Assembly (NCBI RefSeq): GCF_003703835.1
Contig: NZ_RDQR01000001.1
Coordinates: 309,037-373,036 of the forward strand
Reading direction: 5' to 3'
DNA length: 64,000 bases
Source: Auritidibacter ignavus
Lineage (GTDB): Bacteria > Actinomycetota > Actinomycetes > Actinomycetales > Micrococcaceae
The notes under the pieces are model-generated. The model was not told where the DNA came from. It did not search any database and saw nothing but the letters and a program-made list of their open reading frames with translations. A program made the translations under genes and the position numbers. Positions within the stretch are counted from its first letter, which is position 1, and each line of letters starts with the position of its first letter. Positions 63,795-64,000 of this stretch are shown one piece after another.

Positions 63795-64000
63795 GGCTCT
63801 TCACAATCGAGGGTGTAGACGGGGCTTGAATCCTCCGCTCTCGAGCAAGGACCTGGCGATGTAGTTGGTGAGATTCCGGAAGCCCAGGGCGGATCCGCGC
63901 AGGTGTTCGAGTCGTCCGTTGATGGCCTCGGTGGGTCCGTTGGAGGTTCCGGGGCGGTCGAAGTAGGCCAGGATGTCTGCCGCCCTTTTCTTCAACGTCC
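63795..64000. mobile_element. ISL3-family insertion sequence, one end, continuing past the window
   Basis: The element begins GGCTCTTCACAATCGAGGG at 63795, the characteristic ISL3 terminal sequence. It interrupts an MFS gene. The eight bases just before it, TGTTAACC (63787-63794), are the candidate target duplication; the second copy should lie beyond the other end. A transposase reading frame starts within nine bases of the end. Confidence 0.85.
63801..64000 (-). CDS. ISL3-family transposase, C-terminal part (continues past the window)
   Basis: The visible 66 or so residues match the C-terminus of ISL3 transposases: SNGPTEAINGRLEHLRGSA contains the last acidic catalytic residue of the DDE triad, followed by GFRNLTNYIARSLLES. 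The stop codon lies inside the terminal sequence. The N-terminal zinc ribbon and the first two catalytic Asp residues are outside the window. Nothing in the visible part suggests it is broken. Confidence 0.87.
   Translation of the reverse strand, partial: TLKKRAADILAYFDRPGTSNGPTEAINGRLEHLRGSALGFRNLTNYIARSLLESGGFKPRLHPRL

Overview
The window comes from an actinobacterial chromosome, most likely Micrococcales/Micrococcaceae. The base composition is moderately GC-rich. The gene set is typical of that group: AdnAB and UvrD2, DUF3107 and DUF3117 proteins, an Rpf with LysM, PspA beside a TPM-type protein, a TatB/Mrp neighbourhood and a coproporphyrin-type haem cluster. Much of the order matches mycobacterial neighbourhoods as I remember them (UPF0182, YlbL, DUF2342, UvrD2, NudC, AdnB/AdnA; TetR, DUF3107, RhlE; O-methyltransferase, anti-sigma, TatB, Mrp). 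The genus cannot be fixed from the sequence alone.

Layout. 1-2.2 kb: end of a coiled-coil TPM-type gene, then pspA. 2.2-9.5 kb (minus strand): a five-gene operon for an actinobacterial anchored-repeat metal ABC transporter. It encodes a sortase-anchored three-repeat surface protein, a lipoprotein solute-binding protein carrying a rearranged copy of the same repeat, a one-repeat membrane-anchored protein, an ATPase and a permease. A Zur-like dyad lies in its promoter. 10.0 kb: initiator tRNA-Met. 10.2-30 kb: large conserved membrane protein, Lon/PDZ protease, DNA repair (uvrD2, adnA, adnB), nudC and accessory proteins. 30-42 kb: haem genes hemE, cgoX, chdC, hemC, hemD, a flavoprotein dehydrogenase, hemB and hemL on the minus strand, with hemA divergent. 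No ferrochelatase gene is in the window. 42-50 kb: TetR regulator, DUF3107, DEAD-box helicase, PHP phosphoesterase, aminopeptidase P, a stress-protein-like membrane protein, Mrp and an FMN hydroxy-acid dehydrogenase. 51-54 kb: tatB, a frameshifted zinc-finger anti-sigma gene and an O-methyltransferase, with no sigma gene between the last two. 54-63.4 kb: DUF3117, DivIVA-like, LOG-family, a lipoprotein, rpf, gltA, then typA, a membrane protein, fdxA and dapC. 63.6-64 kb: an MFS gene cut by an ISL3-type insertion sequence that runs off the window.

Most of the window is ordinary core chromosome. The noteworthy parts are the anchored-repeat transporter locus, especially the apparent circular permutation of the repeat inside its binding protein; the decay of the sigma/anti-sigma locus; an arginine in place of the Walker A lysine in AdnA; and the fresh insertion-sequence junction at the right end. 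Function calls rest on motif recognition by eye. No database search or structure prediction was run.
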